From assembly GCF_017565645.3 (NCBI RefSeq), contig NZ_CP086136.1:5997501-6061500 (forward strand): DNA of 64,000 bases, written 5' to 3'. The position numbers and the translations under genes were made by a program. Positions 39,235-48,266 of the stretch are shown here, piece after piece (position 1 is the first letter of the stretch; each line of letters starts with the position of its first letter). This DNA comes from Bradyrhizobium barranii subsp. barranii (GTDB lineage: Bacteria; Pseudomonadota; Alphaproteobacteria; Rhizobiales; Xanthobacteraceae). The notes under the pieces were generated by a model. It searched no databases. It was not told where the DNA came from and saw only the letters and a program-made list of their open reading frames with translations.

Positions 39235-40411
39235 CTCCGCCGCCCTTGCGCATCGTCGCGAGCACGATGTCGGCGGCGAGCACGCTCGGCGACTTGTTGC
39301 CGGTGGACATGATGGTGTCGAGCCGTGCGAAGGCGTCGACCTGTCGTTTGCGCAGCGGCGTGTCCGTGAGCAGCTCCGACAGTGCCGGCGCCAGCTTCTC
39401 CGGTACGCAGTCCTCCTGCAAGAACTCCGGAATGACATCCTCGCCGATCACGAGATTGGCGAGGATCACCGACGAGACGCGGATCGCGCGGCGCAGGATG
39501 AAGGCTTCGATCGCGCCGACGCGATAGGCCGTCACCATTGGAATGCCGGACAGCGCAAGTTCCAGCGTCACGGTGCCGGATTTGGCCAGCGCCGCGCGCG
39601 CGGTTCGGAACGCGGCGCGCTTCTCGGTCTCGCCGACCACGATTTGCGGCTTGACCGGCCAGCTCGCGATGCCTTCGCGGATGGTGGCTTCGAGATGCGG
39701 CATGGTCGGCAGCTTCAGTTCGAAGGCGCGGCCTTCGGCCTGGAGCCGTCCGAGCGTCGCGCCAAACACGTCGAGATGGTGCCTGATCTCGCTGCGGCGG
39801 CTGCCGGGCAGCACCAGCAAAACCGGCGGCTCGGCATCACGGCGCCGCTGCTCCTCCGCGTTCGGGCGCAGCGACGGCAATTGCTCGATCAGGGGATGGC
39901 CGACATAGCTGCATGGCGGCCCGCCGAGCTTGCGGTATTCCTCCGGCTCGAACGGCAACAGGCCAAGCACATGATCGACGTAGCCGAGCATGGTCCGCGC
40001 CCGCCCGGGCCGCCAGGCCCAGAGCTGCGGCGAGACATAGTCGACGACCGGGATCCCGGGATTCTTCGCGCGCACGCGGCGGGCAACGCGATGGGTGAAA
40101 TCGGGGCTGTCGATGATGACGAGCGCGTCGGGCGCGGCCTCCAGCACGGCGTCCACGGTCTGGCGGATCAGCCGCAATATCTTCGGCAATTGCTGCGCCA
40201 CTGCGGCGAAGCCGACGATCGACAGCTCCTCGATCGGAAACAGCGTCTCGAGCCCCTCGCGCGCCATGGTCCGGCCGCCGACGCCCACGAATTGCACGCC
40301 GTCGCCGAGCCGCTGGCGCAACACCTTCATCAAGGCGCTGCCGAGCCGGTCGCCGGATTCCTCCGTCGCGATCAGGAAGATCTTTCGCTTGGGATCGCGG
40401 CTCTGCATCAC
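39194..40411 (-). CDS. lpxB: Lipid A disaccharide synthase
   Basis: Inner-face glycosyltransferase joining UDP-2,3-diacylglucosamine and lipid X; 405 residues. Motifs are IATEESGDRLGSALM at the N-terminus, VDYVSPQLWAWRPGRA, SYVGHPLIEQL, VLPGSRRSEI and the C-terminal ELALSGIPMVTAYRVG. Its ATG overlaps the stop of lpxI. The Gly/Arg-rich last residues (GGARRGRHRPENTGW) are encoded opposite the end of the SDR gene, so this tail probably arose when that operon was placed here. Confidence 0.95.
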   Translation of the reverse strand: MMQSRDPKRKIFLIATEESGDRLGSALMKVLRQRLGDGVQFVGVGGRTMAREGLETLFPIEELSIVGFAAVAQQLPKILRLIRQTVDAVLEAAPDALVIIDSPDFTHRVARRVRAKNPGIPVVDYVSPQLWAWRPGRARTMLGYVDHVLGLLPFEPEEYRKLGGPPCSYVGHPLIEQLPSLRPNAEEQRRRDAEPPVLLVLPGSRRSEIRHHLDVFGATLGRLQAEGRAFELKLPTMPHLEATIREGIASWPVKPQIVVGETEKRAAFRTARAALAKSGTVTLELALSGIPMVTAYRVGAIEAFILRRAIRVSSVILANLVIGEDVIPEFLQEDCVPEKLAPALSELLTDTPLRKRQVDAFARLDTIMSTGNKSPSVLAADIVLATMRKGGGARRGRHRPENTGW

Positions 40412-41277
40412 GCCGTCAGGCCGATGACGAAGAGATATTTGGCGTCGGCGAGCGAGATCATCGCCTGCGGCTCGGCGGCGATGGTGTTGCCGGCGACGAC
40501 GGCGATGCCGGCCAGTCCGGCGCGAGCGACGCCCTCCAGGGTACGCGGGCCGATCGTCGGCAGGTCGAAGCGCAAATCCTGCCCGCTCTTCGGTACCTTC
40601 ACCAGCACCCCGCGTCCTGTCGCAGCGCGGATGCGACCTTCCTCGCGCAGGCGTGCCACGCGCGCGAGCAGCGCGTCGGTGCCCTCGATATCCTCGATCG
40701 CCACTACATGGCCGTCGATCACGACCGCGGCCTGGCCGATGTCGAACGGGCCGAGCGCGGTCAACACCGCGCGGCCGCGCTCGATGTCGGCCTTGCTGTT
40801 GTCGTTCGGCCAGGCGCGGCTGATGCAGCCCTCGGGCATCAGCAGATCCGGCGCAACATCCTTGATGCCGACCATGCGAAAGCCGCCCTGCTCGAGAATG
40901 CGCCCGACGCCGGACAACAGATGATCGTCGCCGCCGCGGAAGGCGCGGATGACGTTGCCGAGCAGGCGCAGTGTCGTGACGTCGAACCTTATTTCGGACA
41001 GCGCGGGCCGCACCAACGTGCCGATGAAGATCAGATCGCGGCAGCCCTCCTCGCGGAACAGCCGCATGGCGCGGCCGAGCTGGCCGACCGAGATCCAGCG
41101 ATGGCGGAATTGCTCCACCCGCGTCGGATCGCAGGCGCCACGCAGCGGGAACAGCACCGGCGTGATGCCGCGCGCGGCAAGCGAGTCGGCGACCGCGAAC
41201 GGCATGGCGCCGCCGCCGGCGACAACGCCGACCGGCGACGAAATCTCCGAAGCCGCCGATGTCATGCCCGCGGCCAT
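40408..41277 (-). CDS. lpxI: UDP-2,3-diacylglucosamine pyrophosphatase LpxI
   Basis: Hydrolyses UDP-2,3-diacylglucosamine to lipid X, replacing LpxH in many alphaproteobacteria; about 289 residues (DUF1009). Motifs are VGVVAGGGAMPFAVADSL near the N-terminus, the catalytic-domain segments DEVRLR-like GRAVLTALGPFDIGQAAVVI and IEGTDALLARVA, and the C-terminal FDLPTIGPRTLEGVARAG. ATG 41277 lies 7 bases after the lpxA stop; ATG 41265 is possible. The frame upstream overlaps lpxA and is not used. Confidence 0.92.
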   Translation of the reverse strand: MAAGMTSAASEISSPVGVVAGGGAMPFAVADSLAARGITPVLFPLRGACDPTRVEQFRHRWISVGQLGRAMRLFREEGCRDLIFIGTLVRPALSEIRFDVTTLRLLGNVIRAFRGGDDHLLSGVGRILEQGGFRMVGIKDVAPDLLMPEGCISRAWPNDNSKADIERGRAVLTALGPFDIGQAAVVIDGHVVAIEDIEGTDALLARVARLREEGRIRAATGRGVLVKVPKSGQDLRFDLPTIGPRTLEGVARAGLAGIAVVAGNTIAAEPQAMISLADAKYLFVIGLTA

Positions 41278-41284
41278 CCCGAAA

Positions 41285-42079
41285 TCACTTCTCGATGGCG
41301 GGAAGACAGATCGGGCGATGCTTGCGCTTGCCGATGAAGTCGAGGATCTCGGCAATCGCGGGGTCTTCGCTCGCGAGCGGCTGGGCCGCCGCGAGCCGCT
41401 CGGCGAACGTTCCGGGGCCGTGGAAGAGTTTTTGGTAGAACGATTGCACAGTCGCGCGCCGCTGCTTGGTGAACTGCCGCCGCTTCATGCCGATGAGATT
41501 GAGGCCTTCCAGCGCCGCATACTGGCCGTTGGCGAGGCCGAACGGAATGATGTCGTCGCGCACGCCCGAGAGGCCGCCGACCATCACCTGCGGGCCGATG
41601 CGCGTGAGCTGATGCACCGCCGACAGGCCGCCGATATAGACGAAATCGCCGATCTCGCAGTGGCCGCCGAGCGTCGCCGAGGTCGCGAAGATCACGTTGT
41701 TGCCGACCATGCAGTCATGGCCGACATGGCTGTTGTTCATGAAGTAGCCGCCGTTGCCGACGCGCGTCAGCCCGCCGCCCTTGATGGTGCCGACATTCAT
41801 CGTCGCGCCTTCGCGGATGGTGCAGCCGGAACCGACCTCCAGCCTAGTCGGCTCGCCCTTGTAGCTGAGATCCTGGGGCGCGCCGCCTAGCACCGCGAAT
41901 GGCGAGATCACGCAGCCGTCGCCGATCGAGGTGTGGCCGATGACCGTGACTTGTCCGATCAGCTTGCAGTTCGCGCCGATCACGGCATTCGGACCGATGA
42001 TGCAGAAGGGTCCGATCTCGGTACCCTCGCCGATCACGGCGCCGTCCTCGACCCGTGCGGTGGGATCAATCTTACTCAT
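41285..42079 (-). CDS. lpxA: UDP-N-acetylglucosamine acyltransferase LpxA
   Basis: First enzyme of lipid A synthesis, 264 residues. It forms a left-handed beta-helix of hexapeptide repeats ([LIV]GxxxxI pattern through residues 10-190) and a helical C-terminal domain. The catalytic His is in NSHVGHDCMVG, and GGLSAVHQLTRIG is a conserved acceptor-site segment. ATG 42079 is preferred over TTG 42082. Upstream it is separated from fabZ by an antisense gene and a repeat, so it may have its own promoter in 42080-42217. Confidence 0.96.
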   Translation of the reverse strand: MSKIDPTARVEDGAVIGEGTEIGPFCIIGPNAVIGANCKLIGQVTVIGHTSIGDGCVISPFAVLGGAPQDLSYKGEPTRLEVGSGCTIREGATMNVGTIKGGGLTRVGNGGYFMNNSHVGHDCMVGNNVIFATSATLGGHCEIGDFVYIGGLSAVHQLTRIGPQVMVGGLSGVRDDIIPFGLANGQYAALEGLNLIGMKRRQFTKQRRATVQSFYQKLFHGPGTFAERLAAAQPLASEDPAIAEILDFIGKRKHRPICLPAIEK

Positions 42080-42217
42080 CAAGCAATCTGACTCATCAAG
42101 AAGGTCTGATTATGTGTTGAAGTCGCTCGGTTTTCCGGTGGTTAGCGCGACTATGCCCGATCTGTCCAGTGACGTATCATCTCGGCCTGTTTCAGGCGCC
42201 GGATGAGCCGGCCGTCC

Positions 42218-42316
42218 TAAAGCACGATGAGATCGGGATGAATCGTCATCGCGCTTCAGGCTATTGTTTGAGCATGATCCTTTCGGAAAACCGCACACTT
42301 TTCCGGATCATGCTCT
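42218..42316. repeat. Dispersed palindromic repeat, GCATGATCCGGA...CGCGCTTTA family (copy 1)
   Basis: Read on the minus strand it begins AGCATGATCCGGAAAAGTG (from 42315) and ends at TAAAGCACGATG (42218). Two hairpins are visible: GAGCATGATCC with GGATCATGCTC (42270-42314), and AAGCACGATGAG with a partner around 42244-42256. It lies between lpxA and the KTSC gene and shares sequence with the copies at 51107-51189 and 58509-58635. Confidence 0.8.
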
Positions 42317-42353
42317 AGCCCTTCAACGCCTTCATGTGGAGCTTGAAGTCATC

Positions 42354-42677
42354 GTGGTCAGGGCCCTGGCAGTTTTGCTTGCACAGCTCGCGGCCGCCCC
42401 GATCGTCTCCGAGACGGTCGAGACCGGCGAACGCCATTTCGTCGATCTCGGGACGTTCGAGTGCCGCGACATCACCCGCAGCACGGTGCTTCAGCGGGTC
42501 TGCTACGACCGCACGCAGCAGGACCTCATCGTCGCGATCGACGGCCAGTATGACCGCTATTGCAGGGTTGCGGCCGAGACGGTCGACAGCCTGCTCGGCG
42601 CGCCGTCCATGGGCCAGTTCTTCAACCGGAATATCAGGCGCGAGACGGCCGGCAGCCGTTACGGTTGCGGCGCATAA
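42354..42677 (+). CDS. Exported KTSC-domain-like small protein
   Basis: About 107 residues. A hydrophobic N-terminal segment (RALAVLLAQLAAAPIVSE) suggests a signal peptide. The body reads HFVDLGTFECRDITRSTVLQ, then YDRTQQDLIV, and FFNRNIRR near the end, which fits the KTSC pattern (a short beta protein ending in Y/FFN..IR). The start is uncertain: GTG 42354 or GTG 42336. It runs opposite to the lpx genes and sits inside that series between fabZ and lpxA. Function unknown. Confidence 0.6.
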   Translation: MVRALAVLLAQLAAAPIVSETVETGERHFVDLGTFECRDITRSTVLQRVCYDRTQQDLIVAIDGQYDRYCRVAAETVDSLLGAPSMGQFFNRNIRRETAGSRYGCGA

Positions 42678-42701
42678 TCCATTTCCGCCGGCTTGAGCCG
42701 C

Positions 42702-43163
42702 TCAGTCCGTCAGCATGGCGCCGACGTCGGCTTCGGCAACGATCTGGCCGTTGACCTTGGCGTCGCCGTGAAACCACCACATCGCCTTGCGGCGGCCGAT
42801 CGAACGCATGTGATATTCGATGGTGTCGCCGGGCAGCACCGGCTTCCGGAACTTGCACTTGTCGATGGTGAGGAAATACACCGCGCGCGGCTTCTCGGTG
42901 CCCTCGACCGAGGTGATGCCGATCACGCCCGCGGTCTGCGCCATCGCTTCGATCATCATCACCCCGGGATAGACCGGGCGCTCCGGGAAATGTCCCTGGA
43001 AGGCCGGCTCGTTGAAGGTGACGTTCTTGATGCCAATGCCGCTGTAATCGGCGCGGATATTGATCACACGGTCGATCAGCAGCATCGGGAAACGGTGCGG
43101 CAGCGTCCGGAGGATCGCGTTGATATCCACCAGCTCGAATTTGATCGGTGATTCCTCCGTCAT
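42702..43163 (-). CDS. fabZ: 3-hydroxyacyl-ACP dehydratase FabZ
   Basis: Hot-dog-fold dehydratase of the fatty-acid elongation cycle; 153 residues. The catalytic His is in [13 protein letters not shown] and the catalytic Glu in [22 protein letters not shown] 43163 overlaps the lpxD stop by 4 bases. It is next to lpxD, as in most Gram-negatives, where hydroxyacyl-ACP is shared between phospholipid and lipid A synthesis. Confidence 0.97.
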   Translation of the reverse strand: MTEESPIKFELVDINAILRTLPHRFPMLLIDRVINIRADYSGIGIKNVTFNEPAFQGHFPERPVYPGVMMIEAMAQTAGVIGITSVEGTEKPRAVYFLTIDKCKFRKPVLPGDTIEYHMRSIGRRKAMWWFHGDAKVNGQIVAEADVGAMLTD

Positions 43164-44227
43164 TCCCGTCCCTCGTTCTTCGGATCGGCCCTGCTGTCGC
43201 GTACCAGGCGCTCCACCGCGATAATTTCCTTGAACCACTGCTTGGTCGGCTTGGCGAAAAAGCCGCCCCAGCGTCCGTTCGGCGGGATGTCGTCCTTGAC
43301 GCCGCTCATCGCGGTGACCTGGGCCCCATCGCCGATCTTGAGGTGATTGTTGATGCCAACCTTTGCTCCCAGCGCCACGTTGTCGCCGATCGTCAGGCTG
43401 CCCGCGAGCCCGATCTGGGCCGCCAGCAGGCAGTTCCGACCGATAGTCACATTGTGGCCGATCTGGACCTGGTTGTCGATTTTGGTGCCCTCCCCGATCA
43501 CGGTGTCGCGCAGGGAGCCGCGATCGATGGTCGTTCCGGCGCCGACTTCCACATTGTTCTGGATCAGCACGCGGCCGGTCTGGGGCACCTTGAGATGGCC
43601 CTCGGGGCCGAAGAAGATGAAGCCATAGCCGTCCTGGCCGATCGAGCAGCCGGGATGGATCAGCACGTTGTTGCCGATCAGCGCGCACTGGATGGCCGTG
43701 CGGGCGCCGACATTGCAGTCGCGGCCAATCTTGACGCCGGGACCGATGACCACGCCGGCCCCGATCACGGTGCCGCTGCCGATCTCGACGTCAGGGCCGA
43801 TGACGGTCAGGGGATCGACGATGACGTCGTCCTCCAGCCGGGCCGAGGGATCGATGATGGCCGACGGGGCGATGCCGTCATTGCCGACCCAGGACTGCGG
43901 GCGCAGCGCATCGCCGTGCCATTCCCGGGCGAGCCCGACAAAGGCGCGGAACGGCTGCGCCACCCGCAACACGGCCACATGCGCGGGCACCTGGGCCTCG
44001 AAGCGCGGACTCACCAGGCAAGCCCCGGCCTTGGTCGCCTTGAGCTCGTCGGCATATTTGAGGTTATCGAAGAACGCCAGATGCATCGGGCCGGCTTCGT
44101 CGAGCGAAGCAAGACCGGTAATGACGTGACCGCCCCTGGCAGGGTCGACGAGTTGCGCCTTGGTCAGCGCGGCAATGTCAGCCAGCGCTGAGGCCGGCGG
44201 CTTTTTGAAGAAGGTCGGCTGCGCCAT
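43160..44227 (-). CDS. lpxD: UDP-3-O-acylglucosamine N-acyltransferase LpxD
   Basis: Adds the second hydroxyacyl chain in lipid A synthesis; 355 residues. An N-terminal uridine-binding domain (residues 1-110) precedes a left-handed beta-helix of hexapeptide repeats. The catalytic His is in [12 protein letters not shown], and GQDGYGFIF and [11 protein letters not shown] are family signatures. It lies between bamA and fabZ on the same strand. Confidence 0.97.
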   Translation of the reverse strand: MAQPTFFKKPPASALADIAALTKAQLVDPARGGHVITGLASLDEAGPMHLAFFDNLKYADELKATKAGACLVSPRFEAQVPAHVAVLRVAQPFRAFVGLAREWHGDALRPQSWVGNDGIAPSAIIDPSARLEDDVIVDPLTVIGPDVEIGSGTVIGAGVVIGPGVKIGRDCNVGARTAIQCALIGNNVLIHPGCSIGQDGYGFIFFGPEGHLKVPQTGRVLIQNNVEVGAGTTIDRGSLRDTVIGEGTKIDNQVQIGHNVTIGRNCLLAAQIGLAGSLTIGDNVALGAKVGINNHLKIGDGAQVTAMSGVKDDIPPNGRWGGFFAKPTKQWFKEIIAVERLVRDSRADPKNEGRE

Positions 44228-44290
44228 TCCACCCCATCGCGGTCCGGCTTCGGCATGAAGCGGTCAGGCCGCATCATGCCTTATCTCACG

Positions 44291-44341
44291 GATTGAGCAC
44301 GATCTTTTTGGAAACCGGCCCCAACAAGGGGCCGGCTCATG
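44291..44341. repeat. Short repeat copy with 8-bp hairpin between bamA and lpxD
   Basis: GATTGAGCACGATC resembles one end of the GCATGATC repeat family. It is followed by a perfect hairpin, CCGGCCCC (44315-44322), loop AACAA, GGGGCCGG (44328-44335). Read on the minus strand the hairpin is followed by TTTCC, a weak terminator-like tail, 20 bases after the bamA stop. It may tune read-through from bamA into lpxD. Confidence 0.5.
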
Positions 44342-44355
44342 CCCTGCTGATCGAA

Positions 44356-46896
44356 CTAGAACGAGGTGCCGCCGCCGAACCTGAACTGCTGCACGCGATC
44401 GAACTGGCCCTTGGTGAGCGGCACGGCGTAGTCGAACCGCAGCGGACCGAACGGCGACTGCCAGATCAGGCCAATACCAACCGACGAACGGACGACATTG
44501 CCGTTGTCATACACCAGGCCGGTACAGGTTCCAGCCGAGGGCGGGTTGATGGTCGACGGCGTACAGTTCGAGTTCCTGGTCGTGGTCATTTCGTTCGTCA
44601 GCGACCACGTCGTCGGGCCCTGATAGTCGAAGAGGCCGCCGGCGTCGGCGTAGACCGCGCCCTTCAGACCCACTTCCTTCGGCAGGAACCAGAACGGCAT
44701 CTGCAATTCGAACGAAGCGCCCCAATATTTGGTGCCGCCAAGCGCGTCTTGCGTGCCAAAGGGATTCAAATCGCGCGGACCGATGCCGTTCGGAGCAAAG
44801 CCGCGGACCAAGTTCGGGCCCATCTGGAACTGATCCAGCATGCGGATATCGTTGTTGCCGATCTTGTTCAGCATGCCGCCTTGAAGGTGAACGAGGCCGA
44901 CGATGTCGGACACCAGCGGAGCGTAGTACTTCGCGTCGACGACGGACTTCAGGTAGGTGACGTCGCCGCCCACGCCGGCGAAATCCTGACGGAAGTCGAC
45001 AAGCAGACCGTCGGTGGGGTTCTTGTTGTTGTCCAGCGTGTTGTAGGTCAGCGTGTAGCCGAGCGCCGAGGTCAGGGTCTTGCCGCCGGCAAGCTCCTTG
45101 CGGACCGGCAGCGAGGCTTCGCCGTCGGAGTAGCAGCCGAGACCGCCGGTCGAGGTCAGATCGATCGGCGGCGTTTGCGATGCGGCAAAGGCCGGGCTCG
45201 GGTTGAAGGCCGACGAACCGAGGACGTTGTTACAGTTCGCCAGGTAGGACGGCAGCGTGATTTCCTGCTGGTAGATCGAGTAGCGCAGCTGGAGCGACAG
45301 ATCTTCACGCAGGCTGAAGCCGAGGCGCGGGCTGAAGCCCAGCGTCTTCGTACCGTAGGAGATGTAGCTGTTGGAGAGCTGCTGACGCTGATAGAGGTCG
45401 AGACCGAGCGCGACGCGGTAGTCGAGCAGATACGGCTCGACGAACGACAGCGAATAGCCGCGCGCATACTGGCCGTAGGTCACCGACGCCTTGGCGAACA
45501 GGCCGCGGCCGAGCAAATTGCGCTCGGAGATCGAGACTTCGGCGAGCGCGCCGTCGGTCGTGGAGTAGCCGCCCGAGACCGAGAAGTCGCCGGTCGATTT
45601 CTCTTCGAGATCGACGATCAGGACCACGCGGTCGCTGGAGGAGCCCGGCTCCGTCGTGATCTTCACGCTCTTGAAGTAGTCGAGGTTCTTCAGGCGGCGC
45701 TCGGCACGGTCGACCAGCGCGCGGTTGTAGGCATCGCCCTCGGCGATGTCGAACTCACGGCGGATCACGTAGTCGCGCGTGCGGGTGTTGCCGCGGACGT
45801 TGATGCGCTCGATATAGGTGCGCGGGCCCTCGTCGATGTTGAACACGACGGCGACGGTGTGCGCCTCGAAATTGCGGTCGCCGCCGGGACGGACCACGGC
45901 GAAGGCATAGCCGCGACGCGACGCCTCGATCTGCATTTCCTCGACCGACTTCTCGACCGATTCGACGTTGTAGAGCGCGCCGACATTGACGCGCGAATAG
46001 TTGCGCATCGTGGTCGGATCGAAGTTCGGAATGGAGGAGCGGAAGTCGACGGTGCCGACGCGGTACTGCGAGCCTTCCTCGATCTTGAAGGTGACGTTGA
46101 AGCCCTTCTTCTCCGGATCGTATTCGGTGAGCGCGGCGACCAGCTGGACGTCGGCGAAACCGTTCTTGAGATAGAAACGGCGAATCAGGTCACGGTCGGC
46201 CTCGACGCGATCGGGATCGTAGAGGTCGTTGCTGGCGAGGAAGCTCAGCAGGTTCGATTCGTGCGTCTTGATGACGTCGCGCAGGCGGTAGGACGAGAAC
46301 GCGTTATTGCCGACGAACTCGATCGACTTGACGCCGGTCTTGGCGCCCTCCTCGACCGTGAAGATCAGGTCGACGCGGTTGTTCGGCTGCTCGATGATCT
46401 CGGGCGTGACGCGGACGTCATAGCGACCCGAGCGGCGGTAGATTTCGGCGATTCGCAGGGTGTCGGACTGCACCATGGCGCGGGAGAAGGTGCCGCGCGC
46501 CTTGGACTGGACTTCAGCGGTGAGCTGCTCGTCCTTGACCTTCTTATTACCTTCGAACGCGATGCGGCCGATCACCGGGTTTTCCACCACGGAGACGATG
46601 ATCTGGCCACCGGAACCGCGATTGATTCGCACGTCCTGGAACAGGCCGGTCTCGATCAGGGCCTTCAGGCCGTCATCGATGGCGCCCTGATCCAGGCGGC
46701 CACCCGGGCCCGGCTTGAAATAGGAGCGGATCGTCTCCACCTCGACACGGCGATTTCCTTCGACGGAAATCGACTGGACGGTCTGAGCAAGCGCAGACGA
46801 AGACACAAAAGCAGCCCCAACCGGGGCAAGCACCGGCGCGCCGAACAAGATCAGGGATGCGAGCAAGCCCCCCCGGAGTCGCAGTCCAAACTTCAT
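44356..46896 (-). CDS. bamA: Outer-membrane assembly factor BamA
   Basis: Core of the machine that inserts beta-barrels into the outer membrane; about 846 residues. A signal peptide (residues 1-37, ending SSSALA) precedes five POTRA domains (SISVEGNRRVEVETIRSYF begins the first) and a 16-strand barrel. The barrel carries the lid-lock motif region VRGF (LVRGFAPNGIGPRDL) and a C-terminal Phe (GGTSF). ATG 46896 is preferred; the frame upstream to 47028 is not needed. It lies between rseP and lpxD, the usual proteobacterial order. Confidence 0.97.
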   Translation of the reverse strand: MKFGLRLRGGLLASLILFGAPVLAPVGAAFVSSSALAQTVQSISVEGNRRVEVETIRSYFKPGPGGRLDQGAIDDGLKALIETGLFQDVRINRGSGGQIIVSVVENPVIGRIAFEGNKKVKDEQLTAEVQSKARGTFSRAMVQSDTLRIAEIYRRSGRYDVRVTPEIIEQPNNRVDLIFTVEEGAKTGVKSIEFVGNNAFSSYRLRDVIKTHESNLLSFLASNDLYDPDRVEADRDLIRRFYLKNGFADVQLVAALTEYDPEKKGFNVTFKIEEGSQYRVGTVDFRSSIPNFDPTTMRNYSRVNVGALYNVESVEKSVEEMQIEASRRGYAFAVVRPGGDRNFEAHTVAVVFNIDEGPRTYIERINVRGNTRTRDYVIRREFDIAEGDAYNRALVDRAERRLKNLDYFKSVKITTEPGSSSDRVVLIVDLEEKSTGDFSVSGGYSTTDGALAEVSISERNLLGRGLFAKASVTYGQYARGYSLSFVEPYLLDYRVALGLDLYQRQQLSNSYISYGTKTLGFSPRLGFSLREDLSLQLRYSIYQQEITLPSYLANCNNVLGSSAFNPSPAFAASQTPPIDLTSTGGLGCYSDGEASLPVRKELAGGKTLTSALGYTLTYNTLDNNKNPTDGLLVDFRQDFAGVGGDVTYLKSVVDAKYYAPLVSDIVGLVHLQGGMLNKIGNNDIRMLDQFQMGPNLVRGFAPNGIGPRDLNPFGTQDALGGTKYWGASFELQMPFWFLPKEVGLKGAVYADAGGLFDYQGPTTWSLTNEMTTTRNSNCTPSTINPPSAGTCTGLVYDNGNVVRSSVGIGLIWQSPFGPLRFDYAVPLTKGQFDRVQQFRFGGGTSF

Positions 46897-47035
46897 TGCG
46901 CAACGCGCCCTTATCAGTACCAGACCCAACCCCAACGCCGGTCCGGGAGATTCCCCAAGTTCGAAGCCGCTTGTAGCCAATTTCCCCGATGTCGCAAACG
47001 GCCGCTGACACCGTAATTTCAATTTCATTCCAAGA

Positions 47036-47053
47036 CGTTGCTCATGAGCAACG
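47036..47053. repeat. Perfect palindrome between rseP and bamA
   Basis: CGTTGCTCATGAGCAACG, 18 bases, in the 174-base gap 46897-47070. On the minus strand it lies 18 bases after the rseP stop. It could be a processing or attenuation hairpin, or part of a bamA promoter region. No T run follows. Confidence 0.4.
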
Positions 47054-47070
47054 CCACAAAAAAGCCCGTA

Positions 47071-48222
47071 TCAGGAAGCTGCCATCCGCAAGATGTCGTT
47101 ATAGGTGGCAAACACCATCAGCATCAGCACCAAACCGAGCCCGATTCGGAACCCCATCTCCTGAGTCCGCTCGGACAGGGGGCGGCCCCGGACCACCTCC
47201 GCCGCGTAGAACATCAGGTGACCGCCATCGAGCAGCGGGATCGGGAACAGGTTCAACAGCCCGATCGACACCGACAGCACCGCGCACAGATTGATCACGA
47301 ACTGGAACCCGGCGCTGGCCGCCTGCCCCGACATCTTGGCGATGCCGAGCACGCCGCTGACCTCGTTGGGATTGCCTTGTCCGACAAACAGCGAGCCAAG
47401 GAACTTGAAGGTGCTGGTGATGATGAACCAGACCTGCTCGACCCCGATCTTGAGCGCTTCGCCGACGCCGACCGGCGTGGTCGAGGCCTCGCCGGTCTGG
47501 GACTTGTGCTCGACGCCGAGCACGCCGAGGCGGTGGCTGTTGCCGAACGGATCCTTGCGCTCGAGCAGCGCCGGCGTCGCGGTCAGGGAGACGATGGCGC
47601 CGTCCCGCTTGACCTGGAAGGCAAGCGCCGAACCCGCATTCATCGCAACGATTCGCTGCATGTCGGCAAAGCTCTCGATCGGCTTGCCGTCGATCTGCAC
47701 GACGACGTCGCCGATCTTGAAGCCGGCCGTGGCCGCAGCGCCGTCGGCGACGACGCCGTCGACGCGGGCGATCGTGCTCGGCTTGCCGTAATAGAGCGCC
47801 ATGGCGGCGAAGATCAGCGCGCCCAGAATGAAATTGGCGATCGGTCCGGCCGCCACGATGGCGGCGCGCGGGCCGACCTTCTTGTGATGGAAGCTGCCGG
47901 CGCGCTCCTCGGCCGTCATGGCCGCGAGCGCCTCGGCCGACGGGGTCGAAGCCTCGCTCTCGTCGCCGAAGAACTTGACGTAGCCGCCGAGCGGAATCGC
48001 CGAGATCTTCCAGCGAGTGCCATGGCGGTCGTTGAAGCCGACCAGCTCCGGTCCGAAACCGAGCGAGAAGGTCAGCACCCGAACGCCCGCCCAGCGCGCG
48101 ACCAGGAAATGGCCGAGCTCATGGAAGAACACGACGATCGTCAGGACGAACAGGAAGGGAACCGCGTAGCCGAGGAGCCCATGGCTCAACGTATTGAAAC
48201 TATGGACGAAAAAGTCGATCAT
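47071..48222 (-). CDS. rseP: Site-2 intramembrane zinc protease RseP
   Basis: Inner-membrane metalloprotease that cuts transmembrane regulators in envelope stress signalling; 383 residues. The zinc site HELGH is at residues 34-38 in the first helix. A PDZ domain is in the middle (ATAGFKIGDVVVQIDGKPI), and the third zinc ligand is in the C-terminal motif NLFPIPLLDGGHL. It is placed between dxr and bamA as in most proteobacteria. Confidence 0.96.
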   Translation of the reverse strand: MIDFFVHSFNTLSHGLLGYAVPFLFVLTIVVFFHELGHFLVARWAGVRVLTFSLGFGPELVGFNDRHGTRWKISAIPLGGYVKFFGDESEASTPSAEALAAMTAEERAGSFHHKKVGPRAAIVAAGPIANFILGALIFAAMALYYGKPSTIARVDGVVADGAAATAGFKIGDVVVQIDGKPIESFADMQRIVAMNAGSALAFQVKRDGAIVSLTATPALLERKDPFGNSHRLGVLGVEHKSQTGEASTTPVGVGEALKIGVEQVWFIITSTFKFLGSLFVGQGNPNEVSGVLGIAKMSGQAASAGFQFVINLCAVLSVSIGLLNLFPIPLLDGGHLMFYAAEVVRGRPLSERTQEMGFRIGLGLVLMLMVFATYNDILRMAAS

Positions 48223-48266
48223 CGAATTCCCTCATCCAGCGCCGCAAGGCCCTGGCCCCGTGCCAT

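Noticed and set aside
41286..41355. Longer lpxI beginning inside lpxA
   Set aside because: The extra residues are an out-of-frame reading of the lpxA end with Ser/Arg-rich composition; ATG 41277 gives a normal LpxI.
44293..47016. 907-codon open frame on the plus strand opposite bamA
   Set aside because: It is antisense to a clear BamA over its whole length and has biased Asp/Arg/Val-rich composition typical of high-GC shadow frames.
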